Assembly (NCBI RefSeq): GCF_003112695.1
Contig: NZ_BFBP01000026.1
Span: 111,783-175,782 of the forward strand
Source of the DNA: Azospira sp. I13
Lineage (GTDB): Bacteria > Pseudomonadota > Gammaproteobacteria > Burkholderiales > Rhodocyclaceae
DNA length: 64,000 nucleotides
Direction: 5' to 3'
The notes under the pieces are model-generated. The model was given only the letters and a program-made list of their open reading frames with translations. It was not told where the DNA came from and did not search any database. Positions 28,505 through 39,300 of this stretch are shown piece after piece; the stretch's first letter is position 1, and each line of letters opens with the position of its first letter. Both the position numbers and the translations under genes were made by a program.

Positions 28505-29968
28505 ATGCCCGCCCATTTGCCCATTCCGCCCGCCAGCCTTGCCGGCCGCCCTGCCCTCAAGGCGCTGGCTGCTGCCCTCTGTCTTGCCTTGGCCTGGCCG
28601 GCCCTGGCCGCCGCGCCCAACAAGGTGGGCGATGTAAATCGCACCTGGCAGGCCATTTCCAACGAGCCGGGAAAACGCATCGAAATTGATCGGGCCAGCA
28701 TCAAGAACGACGAATCCGGCAAGGTCTCGGCCTGGGGCCGTATCGTCCTGGAAAAAGACCTGCCCGACGCCCAGAGCGCCAGCACCTACCGCAGCATCGA
28801 GGCCCTGGGCCGCTACGACTGCAGCAACCGTACCTATGCCACCCTGAAGCGGGTCTACGTCAAGGCTTCCGGCGAAATCCTGCGGGAGGAAGAGGTCAAG
28901 GTAGCCGCCGACATGCCGGTGCGGGGCAATACCCTGGACGACAAGCTGTTGCGGGATGTTTGCCGTCCCACCACGGCGGCGGGGATGCGGGACCTGACCC
29001 AGGCGACGGTGAAGAAGGCCAATGCGGCGGCGGAAGACCTGAAGAAGGCCAACGACGCCATGGTGCAGAAGGCGGTACAGCGGGAGGCGGCCAAGCCGGC
29101 TCCCGCCGCCGCTGCCCCGGCCCCGGCGGAAAGCCTGGATCATCTGGAAATCCGCAAGCCTGCTCCTGCACCGGTGCCGGCCTACACGCCCCGTCCGGCG
29201 CCGGCCTATGCCGCTGCCCCGAGGCCGGCTTCCCGCCCGGCGAGCCGTCCCGTGCCCCAGCCCGAGAACGAGGCAGTGGAGCAGCATCGCCATATCCACT
29301 GGTCTTACGAAGGCGAGGCCGGCCCTGATTTCTGGGGCAAGCTGAAGGGGGATTTTGCCACCTGCGACAAGGGCCGGCGCCAGTCCCCCATCGACATCTA
29401 CGACGGCATCCGGGTGGATCTCTCACCCATTGAATTCAATTACCGGCCGAGCCGCTTCCGCATCGTCGATAACGGCCACACCCTGCAGGCGGCCCTGGGC
29501 CACGGCAGCATCGTGCATCTGGGCAAAACCTATGAACTGGTGCAGATGCACTTCCACCGGCCTTCCGAAGAGCGGGTGAATGGCAAGGCCTTCGACATGG
29601 TGGCTCACCTGGTGCATCGTTCCGACGACGACCAGCTGGCCGTGGTGGCGGTGCTGCTGGAAAAGGGAGCCCAGGAAAACCCGGTGGTGCAGACCCTGTG
29701 GAACTACATTCCCCTGGAGAAGAACCAGGAGATCGTCCCGCCGGAGGCGGCCATTGATCTCAACCAGCTGCTGCCGGAAAAACGCGGCTATTACACCTAC
29801 ATGGGCTCCCTGACCACGCCGCCCTGCACCGAAGGGGTGCTGTGGCTGGTGATGCAGCAACCCGTGCAGGTGTCGCCCCAGCAGATCGGCATCTTCGCCC
29901 GGCTCTACCGCAACAACGCCCGCCCGGTGCAGCCGGCCAACGGCCGCCTGATTAAGGAATCCCGCTAG
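28505..29968 (+). CDS. Alpha-carbonic anhydrase fused to a surface-adhesin-E-like domain
   Basis: 487 residues, exported. Signal peptide to about residue 38 (CLALAWPALAAAP), then a ~110-residue surface-adhesin-E-like domain (RTWQAISNEPGKRIEIDRASI, IEALGRYDCSNRTYATLKRVYV, two Cys). A coiled Lys/Ala stretch and a Pro/Ala-rich linker follow (about 150-250). The C-terminal alpha-carbonic anhydrase (about 258-480) has RRQSPIDI, the proton-shuttle-type VDNGHT, zinc ligands in QMHFHRPSEE and MVAHLVH, and GSLTTPPCTEGVLWLVM. Catalytically complete by these residues. Likely periplasmic CO2 hydration. The stop overlaps that of the convergent kinase gene at a CTAG. Confidence 0.9.
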   Translation: MPAHLPIPPASLAGRPALKALAAALCLALAWPALAAAPNKVGDVNRTWQAISNEPGKRIEIDRASIKNDESGKVSAWGRIVLEKDLPDAQSASTYRSIEALGRYDCSNRTYATLKRVYVKASGEILREEEVKVAADMPVRGNTLDDKLLRDVCRPTTAAGMRDLTQATVKKANAAAEDLKKANDAMVQKAVQREAAKPAPAAAAPAPAESLDHLEIRKPAPAPVPAYTPRPAPAYAAAPRPASRPASRPVPQPENEAVEQHRHIHWSYEGEAGPDFWGKLKGDFATCDKGRRQSPIDIYDGIRVDLSPIEFNYRPSRFRIVDNGHTLQAALGHGSIVHLGKTYELVQMHFHRPSEERVNGKAFDMVAHLVHRSDDDQLAVVAVLLEKGAQENPVVQTLWNYIPLEKNQEIVPPEAAIDLNQLLPEKRGYYTYMGSLTTPPCTEGVLWLVMQQPVQVSPQQIGIFARLYRNNARPVQPANGRLIKESR

Positions 29969-32091
29969 GCCAGCGGTGGGTCGTCGTCCCGGGGCAGGCT
30001 GAGATTGAAGGTGGCGCCGGGGGCGTCGATGCTTTCCGTCGGAGTCGGGGCCAGGGTGACGTCGCCACCGTGGCGGCGTATCAGGTCCCGGGCCAGGTGC
30101 AGGCCGAGCCCGGCACCAGATGTACGGTGGCCGCTGTCGCTGCGGTAGTACTTGTCGAAAATGCGCTCCCGGTCCCCCTCCCGCACGCCGGGGCCCCGGT
30201 CCTCCACCTGGATCAGGTGCATACCGGGCAGGGCGTCGGAGCGCAGGCGGATGGTGACCTGCTGGGCTTCCGGCGAGTACTTCAGGGCGTTATCCACCAG
30301 ATTGGCCAGGGCCACGTCGAACAGGTGGCGGTCGCACATTACCCAGGCCGGGCCTGAGGGCAGCTCCAGGCGGATGCGCCGGGCCGATTGCAGGGCGCGC
30401 TCCCCGTAGCCCATGCGCAAAAACTCCACCAGATCCACCGCCTCCCGGCGCAAGGCCAGGTTGGGCGCCGCCAGGCGGTCTTCCGCCAGGCAATTTTCCA
30501 ACAGGTTGTGCAGGCGGGCGACGGCCCGGCGAATCTTGCCCAGCCGGGGCGACAGCTCCGGCTCCCGCTGTTCCAGCACCAGGCCCAGGCGCTGGGCCGT
30601 GGTGTCGATGATGGCCAGGGGCGTGCGGAATTCGTGGGAGAGCATGGCGACGAACTGGCGCTGGGTGACCAGGGTCGAGCGTTCCGTCGCCAGGGCCTCC
30701 TGCAATTGCTCCTGCAGGGCGAAACGTTCGCAGACTTCTCGCTCCAGGTCTTCCGTGCGTCGGGCCACCCGCCGCTCCAGCTCCTGCTCGGCCTGGTGGG
30801 CCTGGTGCAGGGCCTGCTGCTGGGCCGCTTCCTTCTCCCGGCCGGCCAGCCAGGTGCGGCGGGCGATGAGGATCGGCAGCAGGGTCAGATGGATGAAGGC
30901 GCCGATTTCCTGGCTGTAATGGGTCAAGGGATTGGGTTGCAGCCAGTCATGGCGCACCAGGGCGGGAATGAGCAGGGCCGCCAGCCAGGGAACGAAGGCC
31001 AGCACATAGGCCCGCCGCTGTCGGTCCTTCCAGCCGAGGTAGAGGACCAGGGGAATGCCGGCGATACCGATGGCAAGCCGGCTGTCAGTGAGGAAGGTAC
31101 CCAGGGGGCGCCAATCCATGACCAGGGAGAGGGGGCTGACCAGAACATGGGCGGCGACCAATAGTTGCAGGACCCGATGCACTTGGGGCTGATGCTCCGC
31201 CACGGCGAAGGTGCGGCCGAGGAACCAGAGCTGAACGGCCATCACCGGCCCGAAGACGAGGCCCGTCACCCGGTCGTTGAGACCCGCTGCTTCCGGATAG
31301 AGAAACTGGCTGCCGAAGCCGGCAATGAGCAGATGGATGCAGGTGCTGGCGGCGATGTTGGCGGCAAAGGCGAAGTACAGCGGTTCCCGCAGCCAGAAGT
31401 GGAAAGCCAGGCTGAAAGCCAGGAGCAGGGCCATGGCCCCCAGGTAAAGGCCATAAAAGCCGTAGTCCAGCGTGGTGAAATGGCGGAAGGCGGGCTCGCT
31501 CCACAAGGTGATGGTCGGAGCCAGCCGGCTGCTGCTGGCAATACGCAGATAGACCGGCTGGTTCGGGCTGAGGTCGTCGGGGATGGCGAAGGCGAACTGG
31601 CGATAGCCCCATTGCCGCGTGCTGAAGGGCAGGTGGTCACCGCCACGGTGTTCCTCGAAGGCATTTTTCCGGGGGAGAAAGAGGCTGAGGTCGTCGAGGG
31701 CCGACGGGCCAATGTTGAGCCAGCGTGTCGTTTCGGCGGAGGGGCTGGGATTCGGCGGCAGGCAGAAGCGCAGCCACAGAACCTGGGCAGAAAATCCGGC
31801 GCTGACCTGCCCATGCAGCGGCCGGAAGGTGAGGGCGCCGGTGGCCACCTCCACGATGTCGTGCCGACCTTCCGCATCCCAGGCCATGGCCATGGCGAAG
31901 GGAGCGCTGGTCTCGCCCAGGGGGCGCGGGCAACTGGCCCAGGCCTGGGCGGGAAAGAGGCTACTGCAGAACAGCAGCAGGGCCACCCAGCAAAGGTTCC
32001 AGCAGAGCGGCTGCCGCCAGGCGGAGGTATTTGCGGATGGCAAGGGGGAAGGCGGAAGGCGCAGGCGCATGGGAAATGCCGGGGCAAGCAA
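29965..32091 (-). CDS. 7TMR-DISM sensor histidine kinase
   Basis: 708 residues. Signal/anchor near 30-50, a periplasmic 7TMR-DISMED2-like beta domain (about 60-200), then seven membrane helices (about 210-415). A coiled coil (QQQALHQAHQAEQELERRVARRTEDLE in outline) leads to HisKA with His486 in MLSHEFRTPLAI. HATPase follows: N-box LVDNALKYSP at 599-608, VEDRGPGV and SGAGLGLHLARDLIRRHGG. DISM kinases are thought to sense extracellular carbohydrates or related ligands. Divergent from the response regulator at 32242, which is the probable partner. Confidence 0.93.
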   Translation of the reverse strand: MLAPAFPMRLRLPPSPLPSANTSAWRQPLCWNLCWVALLLFCSSLFPAQAWASCPRPLGETSAPFAMAMAWDAEGRHDIVEVATGALTFRPLHGQVSAGFSAQVLWLRFCLPPNPSPSAETTRWLNIGPSALDDLSLFLPRKNAFEEHRGGDHLPFSTRQWGYRQFAFAIPDDLSPNQPVYLRIASSSRLAPTITLWSEPAFRHFTTLDYGFYGLYLGAMALLLAFSLAFHFWLREPLYFAFAANIAASTCIHLLIAGFGSQFLYPEAAGLNDRVTGLVFGPVMAVQLWFLGRTFAVAEHQPQVHRVLQLLVAAHVLVSPLSLVMDWRPLGTFLTDSRLAIGIAGIPLVLYLGWKDRQRRAYVLAFVPWLAALLIPALVRHDWLQPNPLTHYSQEIGAFIHLTLLPILIARRTWLAGREKEAAQQQALHQAHQAEQELERRVARRTEDLEREVCERFALQEQLQEALATERSTLVTQRQFVAMLSHEFRTPLAIIDTTAQRLGLVLEQREPELSPRLGKIRRAVARLHNLLENCLAEDRLAAPNLALRREAVDLVEFLRMGYGERALQSARRIRLELPSGPAWVMCDRHLFDVALANLVDNALKYSPEAQQVTIRLRSDALPGMHLIQVEDRGPGVREGDRERIFDKYYRSDSGHRTSGAGLGLHLARDLIRRHGGDVTLAPTPTESIDAPGATFNLSLPRDDDPPLA

Positions 32092-32241
32092 GGTAGTGTG
32101 AGGATTGGTGATTTCTGTCGCCCGATGGCTCCGCTATCATCTTTTATAGGAACGGCATTCTGCCATGAAGGCTTCTCCGTCTTCTTCCTCGAAACTCTCG
32201 GAATCTCCGGGAAAACACACGAAACTTCAGGGGTAGCAATC

Positions 32242-32991
32242 ATGGATGCCGCGGTTAGACGGCTGGAAATCTGCGTCGTCGAAGACGAAGAGGATTTGCG
32301 CGAGGAAATAGTCGGTGCCTTGCAGGATGCAGGCTTCGGTGTCAGGGGATTCCCCGGCTCCCGGGAGTTGTATGCCTCCCTGCTGGCGACGCCCTGCAAC
32401 ATTGTCATTCTCGACATCGGCCTGCCGGGAGAGGATGGCTTTTCCATTGCCGAGCGTCTGCACGGCCTGGGTTCCATGGGCATCATCATGCTCACTGCCC
32501 GGGGCCAGACGGAAGATCGGGTACGGGCCCTGATGGGTGGGGCCGATGCCTATATGGTCAAGCCGGTGGACCTGCGGGAATTGCTCGCCGTCATCGGTAG
32601 TCTGGCCCGACGTATGCAGTTCGGCTCCGTGACCGAGAGCGGGGTCGCCGGGCAGGACAATGTCGCCCGGGCCTGGGCCATGTCGGCCGACGGCTGGACC
32701 CTGTTCGATCCCGAGGGCAATTCCATTCCCCTTACGTCCCAGGAGCGGGCCTTTCTGCAATGCCTGTGGCAGCGGGCCGGCGAGGCGGTTTCCCGGGAAG
32801 ACCTGGCCGTGGCCATGGGCGGCGATCCCTACGAGTACGATTTTCACCGCCTCGACACCCTGGTCAGCCGCTTGCGCCGCAAGGCTGCCGACGCCGGCCT
32901 GGCCTTGCCGCTGCGCGCCGTGCGGGGCACCGGTTATCTCTTCCTGCCCGTTTCGGTACCTGTCTCCGAGCCTTTCCAGGAGCGCGCCTGA
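32242..32991 (+). CDS. OmpR-family response regulator
   Basis: 249 residues from ATG 32242. The receiver domain has acidic pocket VVEDEED near 12-18, phospho-acceptor Asp58 in VILDIGLPGEDG, and Lys107 in YMVKPVDL. A winged-helix DNA-binding domain follows (LTSQERAFLQCLWQRAGEAVSREDLAVAM ... LDTLVSRLRRKAADAG ... LRAVRGTGYLF). Sits between its likely kinase partner (divergent) and the giant surface protein 320 bases downstream in the same direction, so control of that locus is plausible but unproven. Confidence 0.93.
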   Translation: MDAAVRRLEICVVEDEEDLREEIVGALQDAGFGVRGFPGSRELYASLLATPCNIVILDIGLPGEDGFSIAERLHGLGSMGIIMLTARGQTEDRVRALMGGADAYMVKPVDLRELLAVIGSLARRMQFGSVTESGVAGQDNVARAWAMSADGWTLFDPEGNSIPLTSQERAFLQCLWQRAGEAVSREDLAVAMGGDPYEYDFHRLDTLVSRLRRKAADAGLALPLRAVRGTGYLFLPVSVPVSEPFQERA

Positions 32992-33309
32992 GCGCTTCCG
33001 CCGGATCTCCTCCGGTCTGTCGGCCACTTGGCCGCCCCGCCTGTTGCTGCCCTGCAGCCTCCCTCTCCCCTGTTTTTTCCCATCGCCGCCCTTACGGATT
33101 CCAACGTACTTAATTCATGCCGTGTGAGTATCGGTGAGTTTTCTTCAGCCTTTCACAGGCCCGGTGCGTGAGTCTCGCTGGCGAACTCCCTAGTATGACC
33201 ATCGCCTACCCAGGTCGGGCAGGCTGCCGTCCTCTGACCCACCGGTTTTGCGCTCTGCCGCCCGGGGGCGCCGGGAGCGGATCAGGTCAACCGGAGAACC
33301 CGTACTGCC
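32992..33309. other. Leader region before the giant surface-protein gene
   Basis: About 320 bases without a gene. It contains a C/T-rich stretch after the regulator stop and then a mixed region (33,110-33,300) that probably holds the promoter and 5' leader of the 9.5-kb gene. A weak ribosome site (GGAGAA) precedes the ATG at 33310. No recognisable riboswitch core was found. Confidence 0.5.
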
Positions 33310-36300
33310 ATGAAGAAGACTACGCCCCGCTTTCGTCCTGCCAGTCGTGCCGTCGCGCTCGAGCCCCGCATCCTCTTTGACGGCGCCGCGGCCGTCGCCA
33401 CGACCGAGCATCTGAACGATGGGGCTCCGGCCGAACGGCCCGCTGCTGAGCGTCAGGCGGAGCGGCCCCAGGAAGCGGGTGGCGTATCCCAGCCGGGTGC
33501 CGGCGGTACCCTGGTCATCATCGATGCGCGGGTGGCCGGCTACCAGCAACTGCTGGCCGGCTTGCCGGCCAACGTCACCGTGCGCGTGGTGGGGGCAGGT
33601 GAATCCGGTTTGTCGGTGATCGGCGAGGCCCTGGCCGGCGGTCAGACCTTTTCCGCAGTCCACCTCATCAGCCACGGCAGTGCCGGTAGCCTGAGCCTGG
33701 GTCGGGACACCCTCAACAGCGCCACCCTGGCCAGCTACGGGGCCCAGTTCCAGGCCTGGGGTGCCCAGCTGACGGCCGATGCCGACATCCTGCTCTACGG
33801 TTGCGATATCGGCGCAGGCGAAAAGGGCCGGGCCTTCCTGCAGCAGATGGCCTCCCTGACCGGGGCCGATGTAGCTGCTTCCAGCGATGCCACCGGTGCC
33901 GCCAGCCTGGGCGGCAATTGGCGCCTGGAGACCCGCACCGGTGTCATCGAGGCCGGCATCATCCTCGCCCAGTCGGCCCAGGATGCCTACGAACATCTGC
34001 TGGCGGCCCCGACCATAGCCGACGCGGTGGAAACGGTACGAGCGGTCAACGAAGACAGTTCCCTTGCCATTACCGGCATCACCATTGCTGACAGCGACGG
34101 CAACAACCAGACCGTCACCCTGAGCACCGCCAACGGGCGCCTGACCCTGGCCTCCACCCTGGGCCTCACTGGCCTGAGCGGCAACGGCACCGGCACGGTG
34201 ACCTTCACCGGCTCCCTGGCTGACATCAATGCCGCCATCAACGGCCTCATTTACCAGGGCAATACGGATTTTTACGGCAATACCAGCCTGAGCATCAGCA
34301 CCAACGACGGAAGCAGCACCACCAGCCAGACGGTGACGTTGTCGGTGACCGCGGTCAATGACGTGCCGACGCTCAGCGGCACCACGCCGGCCCTCACGGT
34401 GGGCGAAGGCCAGCAGGGCAGCTTCAGCGCCGCGACGCCCCTGGGTATCGGCTTTACCCAGAGCAACCTGGGCCTCACCGATGTGGATAACCTCCAGGCC
34501 CAGGTCATCCTCAAGGTTACCGGTCTGGCCAGCCGGGGCGTGTTGCTGCTGGATGGCGCCGAGCTGGCCCTGGGCTCCACCTTTTCCATCGCCGACATCA
34601 ACAAGCTGGTCTACAAGCACAACGGCGATCAGGTCCTCAGCAACACGCTGGACACCTTCCGCCTGACCATCGACGATGGCGCCGGCGGGGTGCTGACTGA
34701 CCGGGCCTTTCAGGTCCAGATAACCCCGGTTAACCAGCTGCCTACGGTGACCGGCGCGGTGCGCGTGATTGAAGGCGAAACCGCAGTCAATCTCTTCGCC
34801 AACGGTAACCTGCCCACCATCGGCACTCCCCGGGGCGCCATCACCATCGGCGACCCGGATCAGGCCGGCGGTGTTTCCCACACCTATACCCTGGGCAGCC
34901 TGCCGACCCGCGGTACCCTGTACTACAACGGCGTTGCCATCACCGCCGGCAACATGGCCAGCATCGTCATCACCAACCCGGCTCTGTTGACCTACAGCCA
35001 CAACGGTTCCGAGCCCCGGGTCACCGGGTATCAGGACACCTTCATTCTCAAGGTGACGGATGATGGCGGCGGCACCGGCGTGCCCGGCACCACGAACCAG
35101 ACCATTACCCTGGATATCATCGATAACAACGATGACCCGGTTCTGGTGCATAGCATCACCCAGCGACTGGTGGAGGATCACGGTGGTGCCCCAAGCTTCG
35201 TGGTGACCCCAGCCATGCTGCAGGTGAGCGACAGCGATTCCTTCGATTCCAGCCTCGCCTACACCCTGACGGCGGTGCCTGACATCATGCTGGGCTATTT
35301 CACCCGGGGCGGGTCCCTGCTGGTGGTGGGCTCCATCTTTACCCAGCAGGACATCATCGATGGCAAGGTGGTGTATCACGTCACCAACTACAATCCCTTC
35401 CAGCGTCTCGATACCATCGAATTCACCGTCAAGGATGGTGGCATTCGTCTGTATCCGACGGAGCGTAACGGTGGCATCTACGATGCCGGCACCGACAATC
35501 TCTCCAAGCTCTCCTTCAGTGTGGTGGTACCGGCCAGCGCGGGCTCACCGGGCTCTCCCCCCAGCCTGCCCAGCCCCATCGACATGCCCACGGTCGGGGG
35601 TGACCATCGTTTCACCCTGAATGAAGCCGGTAGCTATACCCTGCAAGGCAGCGATTTGCTGGCCAGCGACGGTACCACCCTGCCCAGCGGGCTCACCTAT
35701 CGCCTCAACACCCTGCCCAGCAACGGCACCTTCTTCCTGAATGGCGTTGCGCTCAACAAGTTCGGTTCCTTCACCCAACAGGATATCGACGACGGCAAGG
35801 TGACCTTCCAGCATTCCGGTGCCGAGGACTTCACCGCCGACTTCCAGTTCACCGTGTCCAACGGCAAGCTGGAAACCGCCGCCATCACCTTCTACATCAC
35901 CGCCACGCCGCAGAACGACACCCCCACGGCCACGGTGGGCGACCGGGTGTTCCTGGCGGAAGGCGGCAACATCGCCATCAATGGCAGCCACATCACCCTG
36001 GCGGACAGCGATGCGGTGGCCGACTCGGCGGCGGTCGGTACCGGCAACTTTGAAAGCACCGGTATTGGCTACGCCAATACCAATACCTTGAGTTTTGTCC
36101 TCACGGCCAAGCCGACCCATGGCTATCTTTCCCTGGATGGCGGCGCCACCCATCTCGCCAACGGCGCAGTAGTGACGGCGGCACAACTGTCCGCCGGGCA
36201 ACTGAAGTACTACCACGATGGTTCGGAAAACTACGACGACGGGTTCACCCTGACGCCGGTGGATGACCAGGGCGTCGCGGTCACCGCCGGCACCAATCAG

Positions 36301-39300
36301 TCCAGTACCGGCTCGGCTCTGTACGTCCCCATCGTCATTTCTCCCCTCAACGATGCACCGGTCTTCGTCAGCAAGAACCAGCTCATAACCGGGGAAGCCG
36401 GGCCCGTCGCTCAGGGCGGCAGCGCCGTCATCGGTGGGTCCACCGGCTACGACAATACCCGCGGCGTCCTCGGGGCCGGCAGTTCCACTGGCGCCGCCGC
36501 CGGTGCACACCTCATCTTTAAGGACGACGACAACACCACCATCCAGCGCCAGTACCGTATCACCACGGCCACGGCCCACGGCCAGTTGCTGTTGAACGGC
36601 ATTGCCCTGGGGGTGAACTCCGTCTTCACCCAGGACGATCTGGACAAGGGCCGCATCACCTACAAGCACGACGGCAGCGAAGATACCCTCAGCGACAAAT
36701 TCTCCTACGTGGTCAGCGATGGCGACTTTTCGGCTAATGATGGCCAGTCCTTCGCCCAGGGGACGGCGACCACGTCGTCGGATTTTCTGATTGAAATCCG
36801 GCCGGCCAACAACAAGCCCGGCGTGAGCGCCCCGGGGTCTCTGGATGTGGTGGCCAGCGGTACCACGCCAGTGGCGATACCCGGCATTTCCGTCAGCGAT
36901 CCGGATCTGGCTGTCGTCATCGCCGGCAAGGAAGAGAACTTCCTGCGGGTGGAGGTCCAGGTGCTGGATAGCGGTAACAACCCGGTGGCCGGTGCCGCCC
37001 TGAGCTATACCGCCACCGATCCCAGCGGCAGCCGGGCCTACGTCAGCGGCAAGGGAGTGGCGGGGGCCACCCTGGTCCTGCAAGGTACCCGGGAACAGGT
37101 CAACGCCGCCCTGGCCACCCTGACTGTGGCCTTCTCTTCCGATGAGGACAGCAGCACCGAGAAGATCCGCGTCATCGTGGACGACCGCCTCTACACATCC
37201 GCCGGTGCGCTGGATAGCGGCGCTAGCGGAGGGGCCAACGGCGGTGTCGGTACTACCGAGAATGCCGATGGCAGCACCATCAATGCCACCAACAACCGGG
37301 TCACCAAGGACATCACCCTGGTGGTTTCCAACCTCAACGACACGCCGCTCATCACCAACGTCAGCAACTACAGTGTCAATGAGGATGCCAGCCTGACCTT
37401 GAGCGGCTTCACGCTCAGCGATGCTGACAGCTTCGACAAGAACGTCACCGTCCGAGTGGAGCTGTACACCGATGCCGGCCGGACTTCCCTGGCCAATGCC
37501 AGCACCCAGGGCGCCCTGACCACCGGGGCCCTCACCGGCGTCACCGCCAGCGGCAGCGGCAGCGGCAGTAACACCATCACCCTGAGCGGTTCCATGGCCG
37601 ACGTGCAGGCCGCCCTCAATGCCCTCAAGTTCCAGGGTGCTACGGATTACAACGGTGCCGGAGTCGGCGACATCCATTTCTATCTGCGCACCACCTTTAC
37701 CGATTTCGGCCATGCCGACGTGCCGGCCGGCCGTAGCGTCACGGTGGACAACGACATCACCCTCAAGCCGGTGAACGACAAGCCGGTGTTGACCGTGCCC
37801 GGCAACAAAACCTTGAACAGCGGTACCTACCTGGACATCACCAGCGGCTTCAACGTCCAGGACAACAAGGACATCAACCAGGGCGCCACGGATTACATCG
37901 AGGTCACCATTGCTGCCAAGGATGGCAGCACGCCTTACGGCACCATTAGCATCCAGACTCCCGGCAGTGCTTTGGTGACTGGTGACGGCACTGATACGGT
38001 GGTGGTCAAAGGCACCAATGCGGATGTCAAAAGCGCCCTCAATAGCCTGCGTTACACCCCGACCAACCCCAACGTGGACAAGGTGGTGACCTTCACTGTG
38101 GTTGCCGATGATCGTTCCTCCGGTGTCGGCAACGGCAAGGAAGGCAGCGGCGTCGACGGCAACAACACCGACACCAAGACCTTCACCGTGACCATCTCCG
38201 GCACCAACGATGCGCCGGTGGTCACCGCTCCAGCCTCCGTCAGCATTGCGGAGGACAGCAGCGCCAACACCATTGCCGGCATCTCCTATGCCGACAGTGA
38301 CGACTTTGGCGGTGTGCAGCGCATCACCCTGAGCGTGGTCCACGGCACCGTGGACCTCAGCACCCGTACCGGCCTGACCGTGATCACGGGTGCCTATGGC
38401 AGTGCCACGGTGACGGTGGAAGGCACCAAGGCCAATCTCAACGCCGCCTTGGCGAGCCTCAAGTACACCCCCACGGCTAACTACCACGGCGGTGACATCT
38501 TGACCGTGACGGCCGACGACCAGGGCCTGGTGGGTAGCGGCGGTACCAAGACTGACACCCGGACCGTGGCCCTGACCGTGACTCCGGTGAATGATCGCCC
38601 CACGGCCAGTACCGACGTGACTCTGCCGGCGGTGATGGAAGATGCGGCCAACCCCGCAGGTTCCACCCTGTCTTCCCTCGTCTTCGGCTATAGCGACGCC
38701 ACGGATAACCAGACCGCCAGCAGCGGCGGTGATACCGCCACGGCTTTCAGTTACATCGCCATCGTCGGCAATGCCGCCACTGCTGCCCAGGGAACCTGGC
38801 AGATTTCCGATGGAGCCGGCGGCTGGATCAGCGTGCCCACGAGCGGTCTGGCCACCACCAGCGCCCTGGTCTTCAGTGCCGACCGGCAGGTGCGCTTCGT
38901 TCCCAGCGCCGATTTCAACGGCACCCCGGGCAAGCTCACCGTACGCCTGGCCGATGCCTCGGTGGACCTGAGCAGCAAGCTCAGCACCTCGGCGGCCACC
39001 AAATTTGATATCACCCAGGCTGCCAACGGTGGCACCACCCAGACCGGCGCCTGGAACAGTGCCGACCGCACCATCGGTACCAGCGTCACGGCGGTGAACG
39101 ATGCCCCCACCCGGGGTGCCCTGCCGACCGCCGTCCAGGTGGACGAGGACGCGACCAATCCCGCAGGAGCCACTGTTTCCAGCCTCTTCGGCAGCACCTT
39201 CAGCGATGCTCGGGATACGGTGAGCGGCGGCTCCTCCGCCGATACTTTCGCCGGCATCGCCATCACCGGCGTGACCAGCGACAAGGGCGTCTGGGAATAC

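Noticed and set aside
32992..33309. Possible c-di-GMP or other riboswitch in the leader of the giant gene
   Set aside because: Looked for GEMM and cobalamin core motifs on both strands; none of the conserved blocks is present in order.
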